From Gari tellinella (taxonomy: Eukaryota > Mollusca > Bivalvia > Cardiida > Psammobiidae), in the NCBI GenBank assembly GCA_922989275.2, contig OV277861.1, positions 13,974,540 through 14,038,539 on the forward strand: a stretch of 64,000 nt of DNA. Direction: 5' to 3'. This document shows, piece after piece, positions 32,103 through 43,179 of the stretch. The notes beneath the pieces were generated by a model that was not told the origin of the DNA, did no database searches, and was given only the letters and a program-made list of their open reading frames with translations. The first letter of the stretch is position 1; the number at the start of each line of letters is the position of its first letter. A program made the position numbers and the translations under genes.

Positions 32103-32304
32103 TAAATCCCCTCTATTACGACCACAATTACAAAGGCCAATAATTTGCATGAAATACAGGTGACATCTTTATGCAAATTTAAAGTAAAGATAAATAATAA
32201 AGGAGTTTTCTCTTTTACTTTCACATTGCTTTTAAACAGCTACCTGCCTTAAACATAAAATAATTGTTATTGTTTAGCGGTCGTTTTAGAAGGAGTTTAC
32301 TGTA
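32103..32304. mobile_element. Family I MITE, degenerate
   Basis: taaatcccctctattacgac and agcggtcgttttagaaggag lie near TA ends (taaatc..., ...tttactgta). The hairpin is eroded: tctttatgcaaatttaaagt, aaggagttttctcttttact, ttcacattgcttttaaaca. Confidence 0.7.
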
Positions 32305-32633
32305 CAGCATTTTTATTGAACGAGATGGCGGATTTCATATCAATAAAAGCGCCAAAGTCTTGCTCATTCCAGTAAGTCTGAATTATCATAAACCAAACGA
32401 GTATAGCAATTATAGAACTGTGGATCGGATTGTTTTGCAATTTGTTCGATCAGTATTATCCGTGATATCAGAATGGTGCGCACACCGGTATTTTCTTTTA
32501 TGCTAATCGCGGTCTGAATGTCGTATTCAATATCAAATGTCGAGGAAATAAGTGAATCACCAGGATCATAACTGATCAAATATTATTTATAAGACTTCTG
32601 TAACTACAGGCAAAATACCCTACATTAACACTT
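32305..32633. other. Non-coding interval
   Basis: Frames of 70-80 codons on both strands have no recognisable features. Confidence 0.4.
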
Positions 32634-32817
32634 TCACTATAAATGACACCAAAGATCGCGTTTGCAAACAGTTTGGATCCTGATCAGACGCCGCGTCAAA
32701 TTGTTTGACACTCGTATCGCTATGTTTTAAATCATACTACATTGAATCTTACTTTGAAATGATCTTGCAAAAAATAAAATTGAAGCAGACGACAATGGAA
32801 CGGTGAAGGGGTAAAAT
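32634..32817 (+). mobile_element. Family A MITE with collapsed hairpin
   Basis: TTAA at 32634, then the first arm gtttgcaaacagtttggatc ... gacgccgcg, which jumps to caaattgtttgacactcg, deleting most of the second arm. The flank agcagacgacaatggaacgg and right end gtgaaggggtaa remain. Confidence 0.75.
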
Positions 32818-32886
32818 TCTCACTATTAATTTGGCAGTAAAAGAGTGAAAAGACGCGGAAAAGGACAAGTGGAACAAAATCAAATG

Positions 32887-33142
32887 ACAGGGCTGCCATA
32901 AGTTGACATGAAAAATCCTAAGATTTCGAAATTTGCATTTTTAAATTGCGAATTTACGAATCGTACCTTTACCCCATAGCCTGTTTCTAGTTTTGTTGAC
33001 ACGTGACTACTTAAAGCAGGCTGGAAGTAAAGCAGAATGCGCCTAATGGCGCATTCTGCTTTACTTTCAGCCTGCTTTAAGCTACCATGTTCTAGAAAAA
33101 AATCCGGAGATTTAGGAAAAATCCGGAGAAATAACAGCCCTG
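32887..33142 (+). mobile_element. Family W MITE, full length
   Basis: Ends cagggctgccataagttgac and aatccggagaaataacagccctg. The type-2 hairpin (about 33010-33081) has arms ttaaagcaggctggaagtaa and ttactttcagcctgctttaa around gcgcctaatggcgc. CAGGG-type ends are typical of hAT elements (family knowledge), but no clean 8-bp duplication is visible. Confidence 0.8.
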
Positions 33143-33750
33143 TAATGAAGAAGCAAACTGGTATAAGACGACATTGATTGCTGTATTTTACAGCTAGGAT
33201 GTAGGCGTTCAGCCGCTATGGCCAGGAAATCGACTGTTAAAATTAGTTATAACGCTTGTTCTTCTAAAATTGTGAAACCTCTTTAAACAGAACACTTATG
33301 AAAGGACAGTTTCGGTTTCTTTTCCAGTAGGGAACTGGTGCCAGCTTTATGCAGGACAAAATTAAAACAGAATGCTCCGCCATATGCCTTAACTCACACT
33401 TCGAAACGACATTGCAGATAACAAAGTTTAAGCAGATGGTAGTATGACGGTGAAGGGGTAAAAACTCAACTTGATGGTGAAAGTTTTAAACATTTTCTAG
33501 TATAAAGGAAAAAATTACCGTCTGATTAACTCTGGCACTGTCAATATGAAGGAAATACCTGTCTAGCACAGTATTTGCCGTATCATCGTCTGCTTATATG
33601 TCTCGTCTGCTTTTACTTATAAAACTTGTGAAACAGTCTGATCAGGGTCCAAACCGTTTGCGAATTAAATCGCTCTCGGATTTGGAAGTGAAAGGGTTAA
33701 AATTGTTGTCTATATAAATATAGATCTATATCAGGTCAGTATATCGGAGC
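33143..33750. other. Eroded family A fragments in non-coding sequence
   Basis: At about 33400-33465, cgaaacgacattgcagataa and gcggtgaaggggtaa-like sequence mark an A right half. At 33610-33700, gtctgatcagggtccaaacc and ggaagtgaaagggttaa mark another. No coding features. Confidence 0.45.
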
Positions 33751-33753
33751 CTG

Positions 33754-33993
33754 GGGCCCGTCTTACTAAACGTCTTACGATAAATATGGTCGTAAGTCAA
33801 AACATTAAAATACACCTAATTTCTGATTTCTCCAACTAATCCTGTCTTGTGATATCTCTTTGGAATCGTCTTTCAAGACGATTTCAAAGAGATGTCACAA
33901 GACAGGATTAGATGGAGAAATAGATAACAATTTAAATTTTTATAATTTGACTTACGACAATGTTTGTCGTACGACGTTTCGTAAGACAGGTCT
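33754..33993. mobile_element. Family E (Harbinger-like) MITE, CTG target duplication
   Basis: Ends gggcccgtcttactaaacg and cgtttcgtaagacaggtct are inverted. CTG flanks both sides (33751-33753 and 33994-33996). Central hairpin arms cctgtcttgtgatatctctt and agagatgtcacaagacagg enclose gaatcgtctttcaagacgatt. Confidence 0.8.
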
Positions 33994-34104
33994 CTGGAAA
34001 GGATCAACACTGTTTGAAAGTGTTGGCAAGAGCAAGACAGACCTCGCTTAGTGCGACACGGGTTAACTGAACTTAAACCTCTCGGCGCCAAATTACTGGT
34101 GATG

Positions 34105-34924
34105 TTTTAACCCATTCATCGCTTTGTGGTCGACTGCTTCAAAGTGTTGTTTGCAAAATTGTTTCTAAGTAAGATTCAATGTATTATGACTTAAGAAATA
34201 TCGATACGAGTGTCAAACAGTTTGAACCCTGATCAGACGCTGTGCAAAGTCGACTTTATGCGACTCCGGCGTCGAAAGGTTTTAATCATAGTAATAATCG
34301 CGTAATTTGATAAAAATAATACCGTGCTTCCTATCCTTCTTAAAAGCAATCTAATATCAGTGTTTTGCCTTAAAGCTTCTGCTGTTAAATTGGTGTGGTC
34401 AACTTTTATCACTTTTTAAACGACGTCATAAAACGCAAATTACAAACAGTTTTGATCCTGATCTGACGCCGCGTAAAGCGTTGTCTGATCAGGATCAAAA
34501 CTGTTTGTCACTTGGTTTTGAAATATCGTCAGTTATACTGCCTTAAATCTAACTTTGAAACGATATTACAGACAACAATATTGAAGTGGAGACAACATGG
34601 CGGTTAAGGGATAAATATCTCACAAACATTTTAATCATGAATGGGTCAAATTGGTGTTGGTCACCTTTTAATACTGTTTATTGTATAATGATCTGCAGAA
34701 ACGTAAGACACGTGTCAAATTAGTTTTAATCTGATCAAAGGTACATTCTGTATTAAATCAACTGATCGTCACACTTAGTGTGACGCGGCGTCTGGTCAGG
34801 ATCCAAACTGTTTGACATTCATTTCAATATTTCTTAAATCAAAATACCTAAACATAATATTTGAGAAATAAGAGCAGACGACAATTGTTTAAAATTGATG
34901 ACGTCACGGCAGTGAAGGGGTTAA
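34105..34924. mobile_element. Cluster of three family A copies in varying decay
   Basis: Copy 1 (about 34105-34260, reverse): ttaacccattcatcgctttg end, then caaacagtttgaaccctgat, truncated after the first arm. Copy 2 (about 34440-34615): good hairpin caaacagttttgatcctgat / tgatcaggatcaaaactgtt around gccgcgtaaagcg, right end ggcggttaaggga. Copy 3 (about 34765-34924): second arm only (gcggcgtctggtcaggatcc), then the flank and the end ggcagtgaaggggttaa. Confidence 0.7.
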
Positions 34925-34974
34925 AAATGCGGACGACCGTTTCAAAGCAGACGACATTACGGCCGAACAAGTCT

Positions 34975-35340
34975 CCAACTTTGTACACGCGCTCCCCAGA
35001 GCCGTAGCTCTGGGGCTTAATTGTCACAGGGGATCTTTTCTGTTTATAAGACCGAGATTATCCTCTCTGCCAAGAGCTAATTGGAAGGCTGGTCGGTGGT
35101 TTTGATCCCATGCGCTGCTGGCAACGGATGAGATAAGCCAAAATCATCTTCCTGAAATCATTCCCACATTATGTAATGGTGGAGCCTCTTAGCGTTTGTC
35201 TTGTCGTGTTGTTTTTCGTACTTTTTCGAATATTTCGTTTGTTATGATGTTTTATATATATGTAGTCGTTTCTCGGCGCCATATGACCATTTTATGTGTC
35301 GCGGTGCCGTAAAACCCAACTCAACAACAACAATTGTGCA
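34975..35340 (+). mobile_element. Probable SINE with cggtgccgtaaaaccc tail
   Basis: A small hairpin ccccagagccgtagctctgggg (34995-35016, 9-nt arms) is near the start. A weak B-box (ggttttgatccca) is at about 35098. The tail tttctcggcgccatatgacc ... cggtgccgtaaaacccaact ends in a caa-rich run. That tail is typical of invertebrate tRNA-derived SINEs (family knowledge). The head is degraded. Confidence 0.5.
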
Positions 35341-35360
35341 CACACTTACTACTCACAATG

Positions 35361-35614
35361 TCATTACCCCTTTCATGATCAAATTTATCGTGAGACCTTT
35401 ACCCCATTCCCCGCTTTATTGTCGTCTTCTTCAATATTGTTATCTACAATATTGTTTAAAAGTAAGATTCAATGTAGTATGACTTTTTAAAAAAATATCG
35501 ATACGAGTGTCAAACAGTTTGGATCCTGATCAGACGCCGCGTAACGCGGCGTCTGATCAGGATCAAAACTGTTTGCAAATGCGCTTTATGGTGGTATTTA
35601 TGGTGAAGGGTTAA
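35361..35614 (-). mobile_element. Family A MITE, full length, reverse orientation
   Basis: The right end is ggtgaagggttaa (TTAA 35611-35614) and the left end a worn ttacccctttcatgatc. The hairpin at 35511-35575 has two 31-nt arms and a taa loop, with one mismatch (ggatccaaac versus ggatcaaaac). Confidence 0.8.
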
Positions 35615-36080
35615 TCACCGACACACACACACACAATGATCATATTACAACTAAAAAGGTTGTTTCCATGCTCTGGAAGATTCATTCTATTTTGTTTCCA
35701 TAACTCAGAGCGATTTTGAAATAACCTGTGTGATGGAAAACAAAATAAAATGATCATATTGCGTTACAAATATATATATTGAAATCTTAGTAGAGTGAAG
35801 GCAGCTTATGTTACCATGGATTATCGGGTAAGATTTCCAATAATGAATTAGTATTTTAAATTAACATTTACTCCCCCAATTTATAAAGCATCAAAAGTAC
35901 ATGATTGGTGTCAAATATAACAAGTACTCGTTTCATTCGTCCACAGAGAATTTGGCGTACATTAGTTTATTATCAAGTACGACATCTCTTAAAAAGGAAA
36001 ACCCCATGCTTGGTTTAATGAAGCAGTTTATAACAATTTGGATGGCTTGACTATGGTTTTACATTGACTATTTATTATTA
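35615..36080. other. Non-coding; short (CA)n run
   Basis: (ca)n at about 35623-35636 is followed by AT-rich sequence with no recognised element up to the TIR element at 36081. Confidence 0.45.
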
Positions 36081-36223
36081 GTCCGGCAGAGAAATGAGGA
36101 TTTGGAGGTCCACCTAGAAATGGCGTCCTAAGTTTTTTTCTTAATTGATATTGATAGTTCAAAGCATTGTCATTCAGAATTGACCGGGTGCCACCTTGGC
36201 ACCCTTGAGCATTTTGATATATT
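36081..36223 (+). repeat. Left TIR including one inverted satellite-like unit
   Basis: Outer 61 bp match the outer right TIR with small gaps. Inner positions 36143-36223 are the inverse of 40671-40754, which is the last satellite unit of the array. Confidence 0.7.
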
Positions 36224-36369
36224 TCTGGTTTACCCCACCCACCTTTTTTTACTCATTTCCACGAAAGTGTGCCTTTTATGCTATACCCCGGGATCGAATA
36301 CCGGGTAAATTCCTTGAATGTTTAAGTATTATATCAATGAAACTTAAACCATAGATACGCTTTAAGGTG

Positions 36370-36640
36370 AGTATCATGTTGCATTGCAGTTTGATAACCT
36401 TGACCTTTGCCCTTGACCTCTGTGACATTCGTAAATTGTGTTGCGTTTTATAGGTCAATTTTGGACTAAGTACTTCAATTACGTTCACATTACTTCACGT
36501 GTATTTGCACTTCAACGAGTAAAACTAGTTACAATAGTAAATTACTAACATTGACCTTTAACCTTGACCTCTGTGGCCTAGATATTGTTTTCTTTTTGGT
36601 CAGTGTTGGACTAAGTACCAGCAGCTAGGGTCACGTAACT
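36370..36640. repeat. Two-copy direct repeat, spacing about 176 bp
   Basis: ccttgacctctgtg is followed by a related stretch ending ttggactaagtac at about 36408-36472, and again at about 36574-36638. Both are preceded by gacctttg / gacctttaac. Confidence 0.6.
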
Positions 36641-37299
36641 GCACATGCTTTTGTGCGTCAAAATATTTAATTCTTAGCATATAGGCTTGATGGTATACAC
36701 TTACTCAACAACTTAGTTGCTGATGATGGTAGTTTAATGGCAGACAGTGGCTTATATGCCTTTATATTTGTTGATGCCTTGAAAGAGTGTAGTATATAGT
36801 GAAATGCTGCCTTAAAGTTCCGATTCAGGTCATGTTTACTAACAATGGCAGATGTGGCATGGCTTACCTGAAAGAAAGGGAGGCTCTCCGAAGAGCAGTG
36901 CTCAGAATATTTTTGAAAACTAAGATTTGATGAGGCATGGACGAGGTATATAAAAGTGAATATGTCATATGTTCATTGAAATCCCCTTTATGTGCCATGG
37001 GCATGTGGCCGATTGCATAATTAAAATTATGATTAAGCAGAAATACTCATAGGCTTTAGAATTCACATGTACAATCAGTTGCAAGCAAACTATACTCGTA
37101 TATCATGGTGGGCTCACAGGGTGATCCGGAAACTGATTTTGAGGGGCACAAGGGAGACGGAAAATAAAAAACAACGCAAAGGACACGGAAGGCATGGTAA
37201 GACAAGAGGACCATGATGGCCATGAAATCTCTCATCTGAATTGAATCGGGTAGTTTTAAGTTTCATCAATAATCAAATTCTTCCTAAAACTGAAAGACT

Positions 37300-38950
37300 T
37301 ACTTAACTTGTGAACGTTTGGAAAAATATATATTCAAATTTGTAGACACTAGAGTGCAAACGCTGTTAAAGTCTTGCCTTTTCGAGCCTATCTGAGTGCA
37401 TCAAGAATGGACAACTCTTGAAAAAGGGGTTCTATGCACCCAAACTTCAACTTATGAAAGAACTTACAGTAATATGCACTATGAGCAAGTCAGTTTAAAG
37501 TGCTTTTAAAAAACTGTAGTTGCTAGATTGATAAAGATAGCGTTTTCAACAGTGTTACTGAAGAAATGGAATCAGATGATGTGCATAACAGCTAGAAACC
37601 AGGCATGGGACTGCTAATAGAATTGGACAAACAAGATATCGGAGAAGAAATCACCGTGACCAAAAGAATATGATGGTAGGTCAAATCAGGTGAAATCTAC
37701 TCAATAATCTTGGAAAGTCTTCAAGCTAGCAGCCAGGAGGTTGAAATCGGAGATGTTCTGTCCCATGGATTGACACCTTTTCCAACAACACTGTTTGGTG
37801 ATCATGATGGTATGACAGTTGCAAAATTTGATAAAGCAATTCAAAAACAAAATCCAGAAAGGAGTTTTTGACACAAAATTCGGACCAGTAGACGGTCACC
37901 ATAGACGAATCGATATTATTAAGGTTTTATGACATACCCAACAAAAGGTTCAGTGTAGAACTACACCGCCAACATTTAAGTTGGAGGAGAACAATGTTGA
38001 CCTATATAAACAGCACTAACATTTCCATAAGTGTACGAGAGCAACAGGTTAAAATCGATTACTATCAGTTGCATGCTAACAGCATATTACCAAAAACAGT
38101 TTATCTTACAGTCACTGAAAAACAGTTAATGAGGCTGATAATCTCTTACATTCTAGATGCTGAGACTTTTCAGATTGAGCACACACAAATTAACAAGCTA
38201 GAGATATTAGGTAAAAATGAAACACAAACTTAAACAATCCCATGTATTATGTCAGAAAGAAAACATTTGAAAGCAACATATGAAGAGATAGACAACATAA
38301 TTGTGTAGCAGGTATTTTCATGCAAAATTATTCGAATCCTAAGCTGTCAGTCATATTATAAAACATGAAGTGCGAATAAAATGTTAATCAAATCTATTAT
38401 TGACATTGCATGTGGCAAACATATGGACATTGTTTAGGACATTCTTCCTGCACATACCCTCTCGGGATGTAACACAGTTACAGACAGCTTTGGAATTGGA
38501 ACGTGAACTGCTGCAAGGAAATAACTGTGGTCCAACTGTGTGTTTTAACTTATCGGTTGACTTGATTTTTCTCTTGAAACTTACATTTCACAAGCGATAG
38601 TATTTCCTCGAGTTCATATCTGAAACACGCGTTCAAGTATAGACCACACAGCTTAGCGATGAAACATCAGCAAAACTCTGCTACATTGATTTAGGCATTT
38701 ATTAGAGGAAACAATCTACCTGAAATTGACCCAACGGGGTTTGGCTGGAGGAAGGCAAAACAGATAACATCTTCACAGCCAGCGACTTGGACCGAAAACC
38801 TTGTCATAGCGCAATAGTTAATTTGTAAACAGAGCAATGTGTGACTGTCAAGGTACGCTCGTAGCATGCCCTGTAGAACGTAACAGTAAAAGCATGCATG
38901 GACGAGTTGGGTTTTAGGGTACTGCAACACGTAAAAGATCATATAGCGCC
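37300..38950 (+). pseudogene. Decayed copy of an uncharacterised metazoan multicopy gene
   Basis: Plus-strand fragments in different frames match, from memory, a family of long uncharacterised proteins common in molluscs, cnidarians and arthropods. At 37731-37868: EIGDVLSHGLTPFPTTLFGD, the family's D-V-L-S-x-L-x-P-x-P segment. At 37994-38233: YYQLHANSILPKTVYLTVTE, the x-Y-Q-L ... V-x-L-T-V-T-E segment. In the same frame after one stop, ATYEEIDNIIV (38273-38305), the T-H-E-E-A-D-x-I-I-V motif with two changes. At 38644-38770: NNLPEIDPTGFGWRKAK, the segment before the Cys-rich tail, which is a ruin (CDCQGTLVACP near 38848). At least two frameshifts and several stops make it dead. The family's function is not known to me. 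Whether it was captured by, or belongs to, the surrounding TIR element is open. Confidence 0.6.
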
Positions 38951-39259
38951 GCTAAAGATGAGAGATGATGAGATGAGAGATGAGAAAGATGATTTCGACT
39001 AGTCTCATTCGTTGCGAATCAGCGCATGGGAGCAAAATCACCGACCTGCCTTCCTTTTAGTTCTTGACAGCGGGCATTATATCTCGGTCTAATACACAGA
39101 AATATTCCATTGACAATTAAGCCCCAGAACCACGATCAAGTTGGAAGTTTCTTGGGTTAAATGTAAAAGTGCTCTTGTGAACAAATACCAGGTGCTAAAA
39201 AAGAACCAGTCAAGAAACAACTGTTTATTTTGACTTTTGAACATTTTAAATATTTTAAG

Positions 39260-40754
39260 CATTTCTATCGCAATGTTGGCCGCTTTCTTGATTACGAATA
39301 TGCTCGATGGTGAAAAGATGTCCCCCAAAGTATTTCAATAATGAGTTTCATTCTGTCAATAATAAGTATCATTCTGGTAAGGTCAAATCATTTAAAAATA
39401 AGAAATAATGATTGTTGTTGTTTGGACTTATTTTGATTTAAAGCATTTCGGTCAACGCTTTGGTCGCCATCTTGAATATATGGAAATGCTCAAGGGTGAC
39501 AAAATGTCATCCACGTACAGTTCCATAACGAGTACCATGTTTTCAATAATAAGCATCACCATCTTAAATATACGGAGATACTCAAGGATGAAAAGATGTC
39601 ACCCATTACATTTCATCAATAAGTATCATAATTCTAATAGTAAGTATCATAAATTACGTTGATATCGAGTCAGTTATGAATATAAAATGTATGATTGTTG
39701 ATTTTTCGACTTTATTTGCTAAACAAAATTTTTGTCACTATTTTGGCCGCCATCTTAAATACCCGGAAACGCTCAATGATTAAAAACTGTCACCCGTAAC
39801 ATTTCAATAATTAGTTTGATTATTTCAATAACGAATATCATAATGACGGTATCAAAATAATTAATAAAAAGAAATTATGAATGCTGATTTGTTGACCATT
39901 TTGTTTTAAAGCATTTAAGTAGCCATTTTAGCCGCGGCTATTTTGAATATACAGATATGCTCAAAGGTGACAAGATGTCATCCGTAACAGTTCAATAATA
40001 TGTATCATCATCTCAGTAAATACTTTCACGATGGTGGAGTCAAATAAATTTAGAAAACCAAACTATGAATGCTGAAGTTTAGAGTAGATTTTAACGCATT
40101 TGGATAGCCATTTAAGCCGCCATTTTGAATAAACGGAAACGCTGAAGGGTGACAAGATGTCACCCGTAACATTTTTAAAACATAAATTGTCCATGTAAAT
40201 AATAACTCTCATTATTATGAGGTCAAATCAGTTTAAAAAGAGAAACAATGAATGCTGCTTTTTGGGCTATTGTTTAAAAGCAAATTCGGTAGCCATTTGG
40301 GCCGCCATCTTGAATATACAGAAATGCTCAAGGGTGACAGGATGTCATCCGTAACAGTTCAATAATATGTATCCTCAGTTCAGTAATATCTATCATTATG
40401 ATGGGGTCAAATCAGTTAAGAAAACCAAACCATGAATGCTGAAGTTTAGAGTAGTTTGTTTCAACCCATTTAGGTAGCCTTTTTAGCCGCCATTTTGAAT
40501 GCCCAAGAGTGACAAGATGTCACCCGTAATATTTTGAAAACAATAAATGTCTTTTGAATTATAATTATCATTATGGTGAGGTCAAATCAATTTAAAAAAA
40601 GGTAAAACGAATGCTGATTTGTGTGCTATTTTGTTTAAAAGCCTTTCGGCAGCCTTTTTGGCCGCCATCTTGAATATACGAAAATGCTCAAGGGTGACAA
40701 AGTGGCACCCGGTAGTTTTTCAATAAGTAAAATATGCTGAAGTAGAATCAGTCG
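39260..40754 (+). repeat. Satellite array, period about 185 bp, eight or more units
   Basis: The marker ggccgccatcttgaatatac, followed by gaaatgctcaagggtgacaa and gatgtcacccgtaac, recurs with anchors at about 39278, 39461, 39744, 39931, 40116, 40301, 40486 and 40661. A partial extra copy lies at about 39552. Spacings are mostly 183-187 bp, the last 175. Units at 39931 and 40301 resemble each other more than their neighbours, as do 40116 and 40486, so the array has a dimer period of about 370 bp in its right half. Confidence 0.85.
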
Positions 40755-40805
40755 AGAAAAAAACTTAGGACGGCATTTCCAGGTCAAGTCAGCCCTCTGC
40801 CGGAC
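40671..40805 (-). repeat. Right TIR containing the last satellite unit
   Basis: The inverse of 36081-36223. The satellite marker aaatgctcaagggtgacaa lies inside the TIR, so the array runs directly into the terminus. Confidence 0.7.
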
Positions 40806-40884
40806 TATATCTATGTTTACATTACATTGAACATAGTTTACTTAACGTTCTCTAAATGGACTGCACGAGATTCTAGAGACATAA

Positions 40885-41020
40885 AGCAGAGTCTTAGGTT
40901 AAAAAGCTTTTTAGTTGAGTCTGAGATCGTTCTCAAGCATTTGGTTTGTCCGTTTTGAGCTTTCGCTCAGGAAAAGCTCAAATCTGGCTAATCAAATGCT
41001 TGAAATGGGTTGGACCCTGT
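40885..41020. mobile_element. Family T palindromic MITE, degenerate
   Basis: tttttagttgagtctgagat, cgttctcaagcatttggttt and ctaatcaaatgcttgaaatg are the T signature arms. Inner arms tttgagctttcgctcaggaaaagctcaaa fold back. Related copies are at 43863, 54584 and 55230. Confidence 0.6.
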
Positions 41021-42076
41021 TTACAATGGTTCTCAAAGGATTTGTTTCTAATACAATTATATGTATGAGCAGCAGGAACTCTCGGAAATGGGTCTTTGCT
41101 GTTTTAAACTGGAATATATTTTAGTTAGATACTTAGATAACTCTCTGTATGCATCGTTACAAGTTCGGATATATGTATTAAACATCATTGTTCCGTTCAA
41201 TACCCCAACCAGTTTTGTTTATCAGCGGACCAGCATTGTTACATTTTCATCATATAATAAAGGTCAAAAACCAAGGTCACCTGCTTTAACCCGAAAGGTC
41301 AGATAGGGCAGGGGGCCAGTAAAATTTTATTGATATTGAATTATGAGTATAAAATTAAGAGAATCTATGACAGCATGTTTCTAAGTTTTAGATATGACAT
41401 CTGTTCAAGTAAAATTTGTTTGATATATAGAACAGTAGCTTAATGTAAAAATCTCCGATTAACAGGATACGATTTTAATTATCGTTTGGCATGTCTGTAG
41501 ATGCTATAATTTTAGTAGATATGTTATGTTTTACATAAAAGTTACTGTAATTGTGTTTTGCTTTTCAATACAAGGTATTACAATACTTTGAAACCCTCAA
41601 CTTCATACATTTAGCACATCCATCTACAGCATAACTTCCGCCACGCACTCCGCTGAATATCTTTTTTTCTTCTTATTTCATATATCATTACTTTAATAAA
41701 TATTAAAATTTTATTTTATATAAATGTATTAACATCACAGTTTTATCCAATTTAATGTAGATCTAATACCTATATTTGTTGTCTATATATTTACTAAATC
41801 CAGATTTAAGCCATCTAAAAAGTAAATCTGAAGCACATGAGAGAATTTGGATAAGTTATCAAATTTATTTTTGTGCCGGTGTATATTGATCGATTTAATA
41901 GGGTGAGATGTGTTTGATAGCACTATGACACAGAACAGGCAATATAGCGCCGATCAGAATTAATAGAAGTAAATCAAGTCCAATTTTTGTATATGAAATG
42001 AAAAATGATGTATGACTCGGCGGTAATTAGTTTGTCGAGGTAAAAGAAAAAACGTCAACAGAAACAGAAGTCGTTG
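41021..42076. other. Non-coding sequence
   Basis: About 1 kb, AT-rich; no hairpins, TIRs or convincing exons. Confidence 0.5.
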
Positions 42077-42426
42077 AATAAATCTGAATAAGGGGAGATC
42101 ATTTGAAAGCACAGAAAACAAAGCAAATACTGAAAATTGCAGACTCGGTTTAATTGAGTCTATTCATGAGCACTACTGAAATATGCAACAGTGCTCACGC
42201 CCCTAGCACCAGCTTAAGCGGAATTCAACTTTCAACTGTAAATGCGCTGAAATCAATGATTCCAAAGGACCAGAAAGTATAACAACACTGAGAATGAAGT
42301 ACGGGGCGACTTTTTACAGCCGCCACACAAGCACTTAACATCTGCTGTTGTGAATTAAATAAATCTGAATAAGGGGAGATCCTTTGAAAGTACAGAAAAC
42401 AAAGCAAATACTGAAAATTGCAGACT
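42077..42426. repeat. 69-bp direct repeat, spacing 281 bp
   Basis: aataaatctgaataagggga ... gaaaattgcagact occurs at 42077-42145 and 42358-42426, differing at about two positions. The 212 bp between are unique, so this is a tandem duplication of a 281-bp unit with only one edge surviving, or a pair of LTR-like ends of something short. Confidence 0.85.
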
Positions 42427-42536
42427 GTAATCAACTAAGAGTAACTAAATGGTCAGTAGTACTGACAGAAACAACTGAAGCTATAGTAGTGAAATACTAG
42501 TGGCAAAAAGAATCATAACTTAATATTAGTATCAAG

Positions 42537-42734
42537 TACAGTCGAAACTCGATAATTCGAACTCGCGTTAGTTCGAACATACCCCTATTTCAAAGTTAAA
42601 ACGTGGCTTACCCACGTTTTAACTTTGCAATACGAGTATGTTTGACTTTAGCGAGACCGAGTTATCGAAATTAAACTTATAAAATACTGATCAGGTCGAT
42701 TGAAGCGAGTTCGAAATATCGAGTTTCGACTGTT
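42537..42734. mobile_element. Family M (pogo-like ends) MITE
   Basis: Ends cagtcgaaactcgataattc and aaatatcgagtttcgactg are inverted; TA precedes the left end. An internal perfect hairpin at 42591-42627 has 16-nt arms (caaagttaaaacgtgg) and a 5-nt loop. CAGTCGA...-type ends are typical of pogo/Tigger-like elements (inference). Confidence 0.75.
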
Positions 42735-43179
42735 TATTAAATGGATATTAGTAATTTAGTATGGAGTGAGGGATGCAAAGGTTTCGTAACATTTAAAACA
42801 TTTGTATGTTTCCTTTGAATTCAACCAGCATGGTGTCCAGTTGGTTACATGACTACTGGATCAATATGAAAACTACTAAATATAGGCATATATTTAAATG
42901 CTGCAGTATATGCACTTCTCATGGGCACCATTTTGCTGCTTTCAAAATATACTGCATAGCAGTTTCGATATTGGCCTAAGGTTATATACGTAAATTTTGT
43001 ATGAAATCACCACTAAATATGTCCTTATTTGCTATATTTAGTACATACGGCTGCTTTATGCATGATAAATGCGATGCAGTCATCTCATACAGCAATTTCT
43101 GCATTATCTCTATCCTGCACTAAGTAGTCACTTTTCTTAAATGGTTAACAAACTTATTCACCGAATGGTCGCTTCACTC
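42735..43179. other. Non-coding sequence
   Basis: A weak inverted pair around gcagtatatgcacttctc / atactgcatagcagt (42900-42965) is the only structure. Confidence 0.4.

Larger units (their letters stand above)
36081..40805. mobile_element. 4.7-kb TIR element with gene relic and one-sided satellite
   Basis: The ends gtccggcagag (36081) and ctctgccggac (to 40805) are inverted and flanked by TA on both sides. The inverted similarity continues inward: ggcgtcctaagtttttttct pairs with agaaaaaaacttaggacggc, and the next stretch (36143-36223 versus 40671-40754) also matches in inverse, including gggtgccaccttggcaccct against gtgacaaagtggcacccggt. Total TIR is about 140 bp, diverged. In order: left TIR, a twice-repeated block at 36370-36640, a decayed gene (37.3-38.95 kb), a satellite array (39.26-40.75 kb), right TIR. 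No transposase was recognised. The superfamily is unknown; TA duplication is seen. Confidence 0.7.

Noticed and set aside
34995..35016. GC-rich hairpin as a transcription terminator
   Set aside because: It is in a eukaryotic repeat context inside a probable SINE, with no T-tract and no upstream gene.
36370..36640. Nuclear-receptor response elements (tgacct half-sites)
   Set aside because: The half-sites belong to a duplicated block inside the transposon, and such motifs are frequent by chance.
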